IMG/VR virus record: IMGVR_UViG_3300031787_007614
Coordinates: 248,001-312,000 of that record
DNA from: a virus
Length of the DNA stretch: 64,000 nucleotides
Strand: one strand, 5' to 3'
In this document: piece by piece, positions 16,382 through 24,522 of the stretch
How positions within the stretch are numbered: the first letter of the stretch is position 1
How the letters are laid out: the number at the start of each line of letters is the position of its first letter
The notes under the pieces: model-generated
Databases searched by the model: none
What the model was told of the DNA's origin: nothing
The model's input: only the letters and a program-made list of their open reading frames with translations
Made by a program: the position numbers and the translations under genes

Positions 16382-18137
16382 CTCCGCCAGGTGCAGCCCC
16401 AGGTGCAGCCGCGCCAGGGCCAACCATTTCGCCTGCGCCAGGCTGTTGCATTTGCCCAATTTCTTCGCCAGTGGTAATATCAGTTTCCATGCCGCCAGGC
16501 GTGATACCCACAGAACGTAAGTCAGCACCGCCTGAATTTTGCATTTCAGGGCTATCACGTTCTTCTCGCCAGAGTTCTTCGTTTTCTTTGATTTCGTCTT
16601 CACTCAATCCCAAGAAACGCTGTAGCATAAAACGTTTTGACATGTAAGGCAGTTGCTCCATGGCTGTGAATGCTTGAATTCTTGTGTTGTCTAGTTCGCT
16701 TTGACGATAACTTGCAAAGTTTTGAGGCGGTGAAAACTTCAAATTAAACAGGCTAGAGTCTATGTTAAACCCACGCCATTTCAAAAACATCTTGAATTCG
16801 TCGTCTAATTTTTGTGAAATATGCCCTTGCAAACGCTCACAATACTGGTTGAATCTGTACTCTTGTATAAGAGCTGTGCCTACTTTTCCGTCTGAAAAAG
16901 CACGGTCTGAATCGTCAGGACCAGTGGGCAAATAGCTCGATGGCACACGCAGACCACGGGCCATTTTGTTGTTAAAGTACTTTAAGTCGTCAATTTCGCC
17001 TAGGTTTTGACCGCCTGGCAATGTCTCAACTGAGCTTCCGCGGCCGTCTTGTCCTTGTGGGAAAAAGTAGTCTTCGTTGATTGACAGTGGATTGTAACTG
17101 CTATCCATCATGTTGGCTCCGCCACCTGATACCGTGGGGATTCTACGTTGATGCATTTCGTTTTTAACACGTTCCACAAACGCCATGGCCAAGTGTGATG
17201 GCATGTTGCCTACGTCAATTTTAAAGATTCGTCGTTCAGGAGCACGGCTCACACGATAAATCAAGATTGCATCTTCCAGCAGTTCTTTTTGCTTGAATAC
17301 TTTGTAAATCTGTTCTAGTACACTGCGTCCAAACGGCCAAAATACGTCTAGGCCTTCGTTCAAGCTCATGTGTATCACATGCTTGGCATCTAAACAAGTT
17401 TCGTTCATGGCAGTCATAAAGCGACTGTTGCCCACGCCGCCACCTGACCCACCATTGGGCATGGTGTAGTTGGCAGCGCCAGATACACTGCCTGTCACAG
17501 GATTGGTCATGTAGTCTGTGGTGGTCTTTGCTGCCACAGTCATGTTTTGGAAGTTGGGGTTGATGTCACGGATCACATATTGTTCAGGACGTTTGCCTTC
17601 AGATTCGTTCACAATAACTCTAGCAACTTTGGTCATGTCAACCCAGTACATTTCAAATGTTTCTGGATCACGCACAAACACCTGATCACCATACTTGATG
17701 GTGTTACGGAACAGTTTAAATATGCGCTGATCTAGTTTGTTCAGCTTGACCCACTGTTGCAGTTGTTTTTTAATGATGTCAACTTCGTGGTCTGTGGGTG
17801 TTTCGTTGTATTGAATGTCAAACGGGGTGGCGTTTGACTCGTTGATCTGTGTGGAAAACTCAGCAATAATATCCAAGCAGGCATTGATCTCTGAGTCCAT
17901 GTCCATGTTCTCATACTGATTGTAACGCTCTACTCTGTTGGGATGGCCTGAATAAACTTCGGGCAATCTGCTGGCATAGTTTCGAAAAGTAAAATCATTT
18001 ATCATCGAATCAGAGCCGTCGTTTTTGCCGTAGTTGGACAATCCAAATTGATTTTGTCCAGAAATTGGACTCATCACTCCGGATGTGTCTGCAACTTTGA
18101 AATATTTGCGCCAGCCTTGTTGTTTGGGTTCTGCCAT
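16377..18137 (-). CDS. 20: Portal vertex protein, gp20-like
   Basis: A 586-residue protein forming the dodecameric head portal and packaging channel. T4 gp20 hallmarks are present: EVYSGHPNRVERYNQYENMD (about residues 56-75), MDSEINACLDIIAEFSTQIN, FRNTIKYGDQVFVRDPET, LNEGLDVFWPFGRSVLEQIY, and YRVSRAPERRIFKIDVGNMP. The C-terminal 50 residues are Gly/Ala/Pro-rich and probably flexible. T4 gp20 is 524 residues. It is read between the tape-measure gene and the head core genes. A GGTAAATA octamer lies 7 nt before its ATG, and there is no clear Shine-Dalgarno sequence. Confidence 0.95.
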   Translation of the reverse strand: MAEPKQQGWRKYFKVADTSGVMSPISGQNQFGLSNYGKNDGSDSMINDFTFRNYASRLPEVYSGHPNRVERYNQYENMDMDSEINACLDIIAEFSTQINESNATPFDIQYNETPTDHEVDIIKKQLQQWVKLNKLDQRIFKLFRNTIKYGDQVFVRDPETFEMYWVDMTKVARVIVNESEGKRPEQYVIRDINPNFQNMTVAAKTTTDYMTNPVTGSVSGAANYTMPNGGSGGGVGNSRFMTAMNETCLDAKHVIHMSLNEGLDVFWPFGRSVLEQIYKVFKQKELLEDAILIYRVSRAPERRIFKIDVGNMPSHLAMAFVERVKNEMHQRRIPTVSGGGANMMDSSYNPLSINEDYFFPQGQDGRGSSVETLPGGQNLGEIDDLKYFNNKMARGLRVPSSYLPTGPDDSDRAFSDGKVGTALIQEYRFNQYCERLQGHISQKLDDEFKMFLKWRGFNIDSSLFNLKFSPPQNFASYRQSELDNTRIQAFTAMEQLPYMSKRFMLQRFLGLSEDEIKENEELWREERDSPEMQNSGGADLRSVGITPGGMETDITTGEEIGQMQQPGAGEMVGPGAAAPGAAPGGV

Positions 18138-18144
18138 GGTTGTT

Positions 18145-18152
18145 TATTTACC
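18145..18152 (-). promoter_or_regulatory. Late-promoter-like octamer (GGTAAATA) before the portal gene
   Basis: The minus strand reads GGTAAATA, 7 nt before the ATG at 18137. If it acts as a late promoter, the leader would be only about 2 nt. The same variant precedes the gene starting at 7594. Confidence 0.35.
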
Positions 18153-18153
18153 G

Positions 18154-21100
18154 TTAGTTTGCACTCACCTGGAGTATCTTCTTGCTGATGTCGTTGGCTT
18201 CACTCTGCTTGGCAATTAGTGCATCAATGCCGGCAATCAGCGCATCTGTTTCTGGGGAAGCGTTTTCTTTGGCTATTTTATTTGCCATTTCTGTTCCCAA
18301 TACTGTCATAGCTTCTTTGAACTCTGCAAACATTAAATCAAATGCTTCTTTCTGATTCACACCGTTTTCGGCCACAATATCATTCAATCGTTGACCTAAT
18401 AGGGGGCCTGCGCCGTCAAACATTTGAGTGCCTATTTTCATAATATTAGTATCAAAATTTGTTGCAATGCCTGAATTTATAATTTCTTTCCAGGTTGCTG
18501 GATCAGTGATGGTTTGTGATGCTTTATCAAAAGCCCCCATGGCTGTTGCAATTTCTTTAACTGCGGCAAGATCAGTACTTACTGCTCCTGTATTGTAACC
18601 CGTATATTGATTGTAGCCCATGACTGATGGGCCAATGCCGCCTTCGGCCATTACATCTTTGAAATCCAGCTTGATCGGAATTGGCTTGGATATATTCAGT
18701 GGAATTTCTTTGCCATCCATGGGAATCACAGCTTCTGGACCTTTTTCACCAATCAACGCCAGTGTGGCTTTGTCCACCATGCCGCCATCACCAAATGCCG
18801 GGATCTGTGCATGGAAGTGGCCACCTGTGGCATTTTTAGTGGCGTTGTGGTACTCATCTATAGCAAGACTGGCTCCTGACTGTTTGAGCCAACTAACAAT
18901 GCTTGCACCTTCTTCTCGTGTGGGCTTTTTGTTCAGCACAAAGTCCATGGCCTGGCCTTTGGTATGCAAGCTATTTGGACTTTTTTCATTGTGGAATTGA
19001 TCGTTAAATCCTGTAAATGCTGAAAATCCAGGCACTAGACTTTGAACATTTTTAGCCAGCTCAATCAGCTTAGGGCTGATTGCCGCGCCTTCAGCTTGTA
19101 CATCACGATTGGGATCAAATTTGAGGCCCATGGACAACAAATTGTTTTCATTGGCAGTTTTCATGCCTTGGCCGCCACCTGGGCTAACACCGCTACCTCC
19201 GCCCATGCCCCCAGCTGGTGGTGCTGCTGGAATTTTTAGGCCAGTGCCTCCACCCATGCCTGGCGCACCGCCTGAACCCGCAGAACCACTTTGTTCAGAT
19301 TGTTCTTGCAGTAGCTCTAAGTTTTCACCCAATATCTGGGTGACACTGTCAAGATATTTTTTGTGAAAATCCACAAACTCTTTTGTGCGTTTGGTGTCTT
19401 GATCAGTGTAACGTTCAATGCGTTGTATGTCTGTCAAAGTATCACGTTGAGCTACAATTACTGATTCTGTTGTTTTTTTGTTTTTATCGTTTAGCTCGTC
19501 AACAGATCTCAGTATTGCTTGATATGTGCTACCAACGTTTTGTGTGGTTCTCAAATTGTTAGTCAGTTCGTCATTGGTGTTAGTAACCACAGTTACAGAA
19601 CTGCCCATCACTTGAGATATCATATCAACACTGACTTGTCCTGAAGATACAGAAGAAGCCATTGACTCAAACATCTTGCTTAGTTTGTCATTGTTTATAA
19701 TTTTTCCTGATTGCTCAGGCACCATGAGCTCTGGACCACGTTCGCCCACAATGTAGGGATTTCGTCTGCTGACAGGTCCGCCAGCGGCACGCCCAGGAGG
19801 AGTTAATGCGGTACCTAATGCATCAGCGCCCATGCCTAAATATTTGCCAAGAACACTACCAAGGGCAGTGGCAATATATGGGCCAATCTTTCCACCTATA
19901 GCGGCTCCAGCCACAGTGCCCGCAGGTCCAAAAAGAGAGCCAACTATTCCACCTGCATAAGTACCAGCTATTTTACCACCCGCCGCACCAGCTAATGCAC
20001 CAACACCAGTTCCAACCATTTCACTGCCGCCAGATCTGTAAAATCCGCCCATGCCGTCTTTTTGTGTGGCTTCTACCACATCAACAGTTTTACCAACAAT
20101 GAATCCTAGTTTTTCGGCAATCCAGTCTGTGAGTTTGACCATTTGTTTCATAAACTTGTCCATCACTGGTTGCAGTTCTTTAAATGCAGTGGCAATAGGT
20201 TCAGTAACTCCGACCAAAGATTTGCTCATGGCAATGGCAGTGCTGATTGATTGCGACACTGTGGTCTCAAATTTTTCATTGGCATTGCGCTGCATTTCAC
20301 GCAGTTCAGCCATGGCCCGAGTGTTGGCATCACCCAGGCCACTCATCTGTTTGTTTTGTTCAACGACAATTTCAGCAGCTATCTTACTGATGTCTTGCTG
20401 GGCAAAAATAGCCAGTTTTTGTCCCTGTGCATAATCAATTGCAAAATCATTCAACAGGCCCAGCTGAGCCGTAAAGTTCAAGTCCTTATTGAATTGGCCA
20501 ATTGAGGTACCAATTTGTTTGACAGCTTGATTGGCATCAATTTGACCTGACTGCAATGCTTCACTTGATTGCATCAACTGACCTTGAGTGCTGATCACGC
20601 CCTTGACAGCAGCATCGCTGGTAAGAGCTCCAGATTGAATGTCTCTAAATGCTTGTCCTAACTCTGGAGCCTGCTTGCTCAACATAAGATTAGCTCTCAT
20701 CAGTTGATCAGCAGCAGCCATTTGTTGAGGATCCTTGGTCGCTCGCATGGCATCCAGCTTGGCACGGAATCTCTGTTCGCTGAGAGCAGATTCCATTTGC
20801 TTTTCAATTTCTTGACGTTGCATGCCTGTGAGCTTGCTGAGGCCGTCCATTTCAACAAGATATTTTCTAGCACCAGTAGCCAGTTCTTGGTTGGTTTTGT
20901 TTTGACTCTGACCAATCAAAGTTTGCAGTCTCAAATAGCCAGCTGTTCCTTCAATCTGATCTTCCAGACTGATACCAGCTGCCTCTAAGCTGACCCGGAA
21001 AGGCTTCATGGCCGCACCAATGTTGGCAAATGCCTGACGTCCTTCAAATGCTGTGCCTTTGAACAAGGCCAATTCTGCGCTGTTGGCTGCTACTGCATTG

Positions 21101-21630
21101 GTGTATACACCCAGCTCTTTCATGCTCAAGCCAAGCTTCTTGGCGTCGCGGAAGATGCCCATCATGCCATCTGAACCAGCCAGGCCAGCTTTGGCCATTT
21201 TGGTATTGGCAGCAAACAAGTTGTCGGCCATGTCGTTGGCCGCCTGAGTCATCTTAATACTAGCGCCAACTGCGGCTGTGCCCAGACCAATTAGAGCTTT
21301 GATCAAGAACCCGCCAGGCACCAAGAAAGTCAACGCAGCACCGGCTGCGGTAACTGCTTTGCTCATGCTGTCAAGTGAACTGTTAAATGCTGCGGCGCCT
21401 TTTTGGCCATCGTACATGGCTTTGCCGGCTGCAAGACCTGCACCTGCTAGGTTTCCCAGCGCACCTGCTGTTAACGCACTGGCCTTGTCAAGTTCTTTTG
21501 CTCGACGGAAACTTCCTGCTGCCAGTGCTGCCTGGGTATCTTCAGTAACTCGCCCAAAATTTCTAAGGTCGTCAGAAACTCGTGCTATGACTTCAGCCAT
21601 TTCTTGTGATGCTTGATTTACGTCCGCCAT
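18154..21630 (-). CDS. Tail tape measure protein with an embedded M15-type peptidase domain
   Basis: A 1,158-residue protein that probably sets tail length and enters the cell envelope at infection. It has long helical stretches, a Gly/Ala-rich membrane-like stretch at about 80-125, another at about 540-610 (GGKIAGTYAGGIVGSLFGPA), and the tape-measure motifs GERGPELMVPE and IGEKGPEAVIP. Near residues 870-945 lies a peptidase M15-like zinc site: SLHTKGQAMDF (His889, Asp896) and GGHFHAQIP (His938, His940), expected to cut peptidoglycan cross-links. T4 gp29 is about 590 residues and lacks this domain. It is divergent from gp26, a hub assembly factor, which fits a chaperone-client pair. A CATAAATA octamer lies 26 nt upstream. 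Confidence 0.8.
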   Translation of the reverse strand: MADVNQASQEMAEVIARVSDDLRNFGRVTEDTQAALAAGSFRRAKELDKASALTAGALGNLAGAGLAAGKAMYDGQKGAAAFNSSLDSMSKAVTAAGAALTFLVPGGFLIKALIGLGTAAVGASIKMTQAANDMADNLFAANTKMAKAGLAGSDGMMGIFRDAKKLGLSMKELGVYTNAVAANSAELALFKGTAFEGRQAFANIGAAMKPFRVSLEAAGISLEDQIEGTAGYLRLQTLIGQSQNKTNQELATGARKYLVEMDGLSKLTGMQRQEIEKQMESALSEQRFRAKLDAMRATKDPQQMAAADQLMRANLMLSKQAPELGQAFRDIQSGALTSDAAVKGVISTQGQLMQSSEALQSGQIDANQAVKQIGTSIGQFNKDLNFTAQLGLLNDFAIDYAQGQKLAIFAQQDISKIAAEIVVEQNKQMSGLGDANTRAMAELREMQRNANEKFETTVSQSISTAIAMSKSLVGVTEPIATAFKELQPVMDKFMKQMVKLTDWIAEKLGFIVGKTVDVVEATQKDGMGGFYRSGGSEMVGTGVGALAGAAGGKIAGTYAGGIVGSLFGPAGTVAGAAIGGKIGPYIATALGSVLGKYLGMGADALGTALTPPGRAAGGPVSRRNPYIVGERGPELMVPEQSGKIINNDKLSKMFESMASSVSSGQVSVDMISQVMGSSVTVVTNTNDELTNNLRTTQNVGSTYQAILRSVDELNDKNKKTTESVIVAQRDTLTDIQRIERYTDQDTKRTKEFVDFHKKYLDSVTQILGENLELLQEQSEQSGSAGSGGAPGMGGGTGLKIPAAPPAGGMGGGSGVSPGGGQGMKTANENNLLSMGLKFDPNRDVQAEGAAISPKLIELAKNVQSLVPGFSAFTGFNDQFHNEKSPNSLHTKGQAMDFVLNKKPTREEGASIVSWLKQSGASLAIDEYHNATKNATGGHFHAQIPAFGDGGMVDKATLALIGEKGPEAVIPMDGKEIPLNISKPIPIKLDFKDVMAEGGIGPSVMGYNQYTGYNTGAVSTDLAAVKEIATAMGAFDKASQTITDPATWKEIINSGIATNFDTNIMKIGTQMFDGAGPLLGQRLNDIVAENGVNQKEAFDLMFAEFKEAMTVLGTEMANKIAKENASPETDALIAGIDALIAKQSEANDISKKILQVSAN

Positions 21631-21659
21631 TGAAAAACACCTATAAGTAGAAGTATATT
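21630..21659 (+). promoter_or_regulatory. Possible sigma70-like promoter for the gp26 operon
   Basis: TTGAAA (21630-21635), an 18-nt spacer, and TATATT (21654-21659) precede gp26 on the plus strand. The -10 overlaps the opposite-strand late octamer (21656-21663). The implied leader would be about 6 nt and no Shine-Dalgarno sequence is visible. The match is moderate. Confidence 0.35.
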
Positions 21660-21663
21660 TATG
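21656..21663 (-). promoter_or_regulatory. Candidate late promoter (CATAAATA) for the tape measure gene
   Basis: The minus strand reads CATAAATA, 25 nt before the ATG at 21630, giving a predicted leader of about 20 nt. Confidence 0.5.
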
Positions 21664-21671
21664 GGTACACT

Positions 21672-22517
21672 ATGAACCAAAATCACAATCCACTTAGACA
21701 ATTTTTTAGACAACCAGCAATTTACTTGCGGTTGCCCAGCCAGGGCAAATACTGGCCCGAAGGCAGCTTAGACGTGCCTCAAAACGGTGAGCTGCCTGTT
21801 TATCCCATGACAGCCATTGACGAAATCACCTATCGCACGCCAGATGCGCTGTTTAGCGGGCAAGCTGTGGTCAATGTAATACACAGTTGTGTGCCGTCAA
21901 TTAAGAATGCCTGGCATGCTCCTGTGGCAGATTTGAATTCTATCCTAGTTGCTATTCGTATTGCCAGCTACGGGCATGAGCTTGAAATTGAAACTACATG
22001 TCCTGCTTGCAAACACATTGAGAGTTTTGCGTTAGACTTGCGCAATGCACTGGATCAGTTGACCATGCCGGACTTTTCTGCCACAGTAACTTATGGTGAT
22101 TTGGAAATTTATTTTCATCCCATGAGTTACGAAAAGCAAAATGAAATCAATCTTGAGCAGTTTGAAAATCAACGCATGATGCGCAACATCAGCATGGATA
22201 CTGAGCTCACCGAAGACGAAAAGTTACAAAAACTAGCAGAAGTGATGAAAATACTAACTCAGCTGACCATGCGAGCTCTCAAGTACTCAATTTCAGCAAT
22301 TCGTACACCAAATGCTGTTGTGTCAGAGACTGAGCACATTGATGAATTTTTGCAAAACTGCGATCGTCAAATTTTTGTTGCTGTTAGAGATCACGCAGTT
22401 GACTTGCGCAATCGTACAGAACTGAAACCTGTGCATCTCACTTGCAGTGAATGCAATCACGAACATGATCAAGCACTAAATCTGGATCTTACAAATTTTT
22501 TCGAAGCCGCCTCCTGA
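21672..22517 (+). CDS. 26: Baseplate hub assembly protein, gp26-like (zero-frame product)
   Basis: A 281-residue protein of the T4 gp26 baseplate family. The N-terminal IYLRLPSQGKYWPEGSLDV, then PVYPMTAIDEITYRTPDAL and LNSILVAIRIASYG are the family signature. Two Cys pairs form a zinc-ribbon pattern: CPAC near residue 114 and CSEC near 259. In T4, gp26 is needed to assemble the hub that holds the tape measure protein, and gene 51 follows it. Here the divergent neighbour is the tape measure gene. Close to its end, ACA AAT TTT TTC carries two overlapping -1 slippery heptamers, followed by an 11-bp stem-loop, and a long -1 frame continues. A 353-residue fusion is therefore also predicted. Confidence 0.85.
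   Translation: MNQNHNPLRQFFRQPAIYLRLPSQGKYWPEGSLDVPQNGELPVYPMTAIDEITYRTPDALFSGQAVVNVIHSCVPSIKNAWHAPVADLNSILVAIRIASYGHELEIETTCPACKHIESFALDLRNALDQLTMPDFSATVTYGDLEIYFHPMSYEKQNEINLEQFENQRMMRNISMDTELTEDEKLQKLAEVMKILTQLTMRALKYSISAIRTPNAVVSETEHIDEFLQNCDRQIFVAVRDHAVDLRNRTELKPVHLTCSECNHEHDQALNLDLTNFFEAAS
22493..22502 (+). promoter_or_regulatory. Programmed -1 ribosomal frameshift slippery site
   Basis: In the gp26 frame the sequence reads A AAT TTT TTC. It contains two canonical X XXY YYZ heptamers, A AAT TTT (22493-22499) and T TTT TTC (22496-22502). Slippage at either one gives the same fusion protein. The inverted repeat that would stimulate it starts at 22509, which is 9 or 6 nt downstream. Confidence 0.75.
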
Positions 22518-22732
22518 TCCTCCCAGTAGAGGAAATTGGCGAGTACATTGACAGCCTTGATCAGGAGGCCAACGCAATTAGATCAAACAGTTTAAGATTG
22601 GCTTGGTTAATGCGCGGCGGACTCACCTACGATCAGGTGTTGGCACTAAGTTTCACTGAAAGAAAAATGATCAGCAAGATAGCCGAAGAAAACATGGAAA
22701 CCACCAACAAAACTAAACTGCCGTATTTCTAA
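22499..22732 (+). CDS. -1 frame extension of gp26 (gp51 position)
   Basis: This frame, -1 relative to gp26, codes for 77 residues after the slippery site and stops at 22730-22732. It contains LPVEEIGEYIDSLDQEANAI, SLRLAWLMRGGLTYDQVLAL and a charged helix ending TNKTKLPYF. The composition is normal for the neighbourhood. There is no ATG, GTG or TTG before the apparently conserved part; the first ATG is 38 codons in. It is therefore most likely made only as a 353-residue gp26 fusion. In T4, gene 51 follows gene 26, so this may replace gp51; I cannot confirm homology by eye. The stop overlaps the next ATG (TAATG), which fits real translation of this frame. Confidence 0.75.
   Translation, partial: FRSRLLILPVEEIGEYIDSLDQEANAIRSNSLRLAWLMRGGLTYDQVLALSFTERKMISKIAEENMETTNKTKLPYF
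22509..22569 (+). promoter_or_regulatory. Frameshift-stimulating stem-loop
   Basis: GCCTCCTGATC (22509-22519) and GATCAGGAGGC (22559-22569) form a perfect 11-bp stem with a 39-nt loop. The gp26 stop (22515-22517) lies inside the 5' arm. TTGG in the loop (22536-22539) could pair with CCAA (22569-22572) in an alternative or pseudoknot fold. Confidence 0.65.
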
Positions 22733-23232
22733 TGGACTTAGATACAGTTAAACAAGATATTGAAAACTGGATTGTGAACTTTGTAGAAGTTCCACATCCT
22801 GCTCTTGGAGGCTGGGCTCCTTGTCCATACGCACGCTCAGCACGCATGAAAAAAAGCTACGATGTACATGTTGGCGTAGATCCTTACTTTGATCTTAAAA
22901 ATCGAGCACGATGGGGCATGGGCGATAAGGAAGTTATTATCTATGCTTACGATCCTGTGGAATGGCCATATGAATTGTTCAGTGACAGTTTGAAAAATGC
23001 CAACAAGGAACATTTGTTACGCAACGATCTACTTGCACTAGAGGATCATCCCGCAGACGTTGAGATGGTGAACGGTGTGTGTATGAATCAAGGCAAGTAT
23101 GCTCTAGCTCTAGTGCAAAGTCTCAGCGACTTAAACAACAAAGCCAAACTTATGGCTGAGAAGGGATTCTATCACAACTGGCCAGAAGAGTATCTTGCGG
23201 GACTGTTTGAACATCGTAAGGATCCAAGATGA
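22732..23232 (+). CDS. Conserved-looking unknown protein
   Basis: A 166-residue soluble protein whose family I do not recognise. It contains VEVPHPALGGWAPCPYARSA (about residues 18-37), DVHVGVDPYFDLK, and YAYDPVEWPYELF. These conserved-looking Pro/Trp/His-rich blocks suggest an enzyme-like active site, possibly with Cys31 as a key residue. No transmembrane segment or signal peptide is seen. Its start overlaps the stop of the -1 frame of gp26 (TAATG) and its end overlaps the next gene (ATGA), so it is in one coupled unit with gp26, the GNAT-like gene and the salvage enzymes. Confidence 0.65.
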   Translation: MDLDTVKQDIENWIVNFVEVPHPALGGWAPCPYARSARMKKSYDVHVGVDPYFDLKNRARWGMGDKEVIIYAYDPVEWPYELFSDSLKNANKEHLLRNDLLALEDHPADVEMVNGVCMNQGKYALALVQSLSDLNNKAKLMAEKGFYHNWPEEYLAGLFEHRKDPR

Positions 23233-23663
23233 GCTATCAGTTTGCCAGAATCGATCTCAGCCAGACCAACTACACACCAAATGTAAAGTGGGAGTATTTG
23301 CGTGAGCCCAACATCAAACAGCTAAACTCTATCTACAGAGACTATTGCAAATACAAACATTTTGCAAGTGTGATGCCTATATTTGACTGTCGTTACACAG
23401 ACCCAATGACAGATGTAATAGGATATTACGATCAAAATCGATTGGTTGCATTCAGTTTGATCCGACGCTATGATGATCATAACGCACTGTGCGATCAATT
23501 TGCATGGAACTACAACAATCCTAAACTACGGTTGGGAATTGAAACAATGAAAACAGAGTGTGCTATCTACAAGGAACGAGGATTCCAATACTTGTATCTT
23601 GAGCAAGCACACCTATACAAATCCAACATGGACGGATTTGAAATACTAGGACCACTGGAGTAA
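23229..23663 (+). CDS. Small GNAT-like acyltransferase fold protein
   Basis: A 144-residue protein. The second half has a layout typical of the GNAT or leucyl/arginyl-transferase fold: DVIGYYDQNRLVAFSLIRRY, then LRLGIETMKTECAIYKERGF and QYLYLEQAH. It lacks an obvious full acetyl-CoA loop, so the activity and acceptor are uncertain. The start codon overlaps the stop of the previous gene and the next gene begins 2 nt after its stop. Confidence 0.5.
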   Translation: MSYQFARIDLSQTNYTPNVKWEYLREPNIKQLNSIYRDYCKYKHFASVMPIFDCRYTDPMTDVIGYYDQNRLVAFSLIRRYDDHNALCDQFAWNYNNPKLRLGIETMKTECAIYKERGFQYLYLEQAHLYKSNMDGFEILGPLE

Positions 23664-23665
23664 CT

Positions 23666-24001
23666 ATGGATTTATATACAATTTGGGCAGACAAAGAAGG
23701 CGACATCTCAGACTTAGACTGGGTCAACGGAATGAAAAGTTTCTTTGATCATTTGATATCAGAAGACAAGATGGTAGACTATCGTATCACAAGATGCAAG
23801 ATGGGATTCCGTTCAATTGCGGACATGCCTGAATGGATGATTATCATGGAGTTCCGAGACATGGGTCAAATGGACTCGGCTTTCAAACGAGTAGCACCGC
23901 TTGAGGGTGAACTTGAAGTCAAACACAAGTCATTCAATCAATTTGTGTCAGGCAATATTCAACATGCTTTATTTAGAGACTGGCCAGACACATTTGTATG
24001 A
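23666..24001 (+). CDS. DUF6614-like protein
   Basis: A 111-residue protein that looks like the small DUF6614 family. It starts MDLYTIWADKEGDISDLDWV, has RITRCKMGFRSIADMPEWMI in the middle, and ends NIQHALFRDWPDTFV. The fold suggests a compact ferredoxin-like (dimeric alpha/beta barrel) domain. The biochemical role is unknown. The gene ends overlapping the adenine phosphoribosyltransferase start (ATGA). Confidence 0.55.
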   Translation: MDLYTIWADKEGDISDLDWVNGMKSFFDHLISEDKMVDYRITRCKMGFRSIADMPEWMIIMEFRDMGQMDSAFKRVAPLEGELEVKHKSFNQFVSGNIQHALFRDWPDTFV

Positions 24002-24522
24002 ACATCCTCGATCATGTACCTGTAGTACCTGATTGGCCCAAACCAGGTATTAACTTTTTTGACGTAACTGGCATTCTTGCCAATCCAGAAGCATTTGATT
24101 ACTGCTGTGGATGGTTAAAGCATCAAGCACATTGGTATAATGCTTCCAGTCTTGTGGCTGTGGAAAGCCGTGGCTTTGTGTTTGCGGCACCTGTAGCAAG
24201 ACAATTAGGACTTCCACTAATCCTAGTACGTAAACGTGGCAAATTGCCCGGCCCCACAATACAACACAGCTATCAAACTGAATACAGCACTGATACCATT
24301 GAAATGCACCCACACGCTCCAGTAGGCGCACATCCATTGATTGTGGATGACTTGCTAGCCACTGGAGGCACTATAATGGCCACAGCAAATCTAATTCGCA
24401 GTCATTGGATTGACACTAAAATTTCTGCTGCTGTGATTATAAACTTGCAGAACTTGCCTGGAGGGACAGCATTGACTCGGCACAATATTATGTGGGAAGG
24501 AATGGTCAATGTTGATGAATGA
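23998..24522 (+). CDS. apt: Adenine phosphoribosyltransferase
   Basis: A 174-residue enzyme converting adenine and PRPP to AMP and pyrophosphate. It begins with the APRT signature VPDWPKPGINFFDVTGILAN (about residues 10-29). SLVAVESRGFVFAAPVARQL is the base-side region, RKRGKLPG is the flexible loop, and HPLIVDDLLATGGT (112-125) is the PRPP-binding motif with both Asp residues intact. Length is normal for the family. It overlaps the following nucleosidase-like gene by 14 nt, which could supply free adenine. Together they would return adenine to the nucleotide pool during infection. Confidence 0.9.
   Translation: MNILDHVPVVPDWPKPGINFFDVTGILANPEAFDYCCGWLKHQAHWYNASSLVAVESRGFVFAAPVARQLGLPLILVRKRGKLPGPTIQHSYQTEYSTDTIEMHPHAPVGAHPLIVDDLLATGGTIMATANLIRSHWIDTKISAAVIINLQNLPGGTALTRHNIMWEGMVNVDE

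Noticed and set aside
20700-20988. Overlapping frames on both strands inside the tape measure gene
   Set aside because: The tape measure frame is continuous and shows expected domains throughout.
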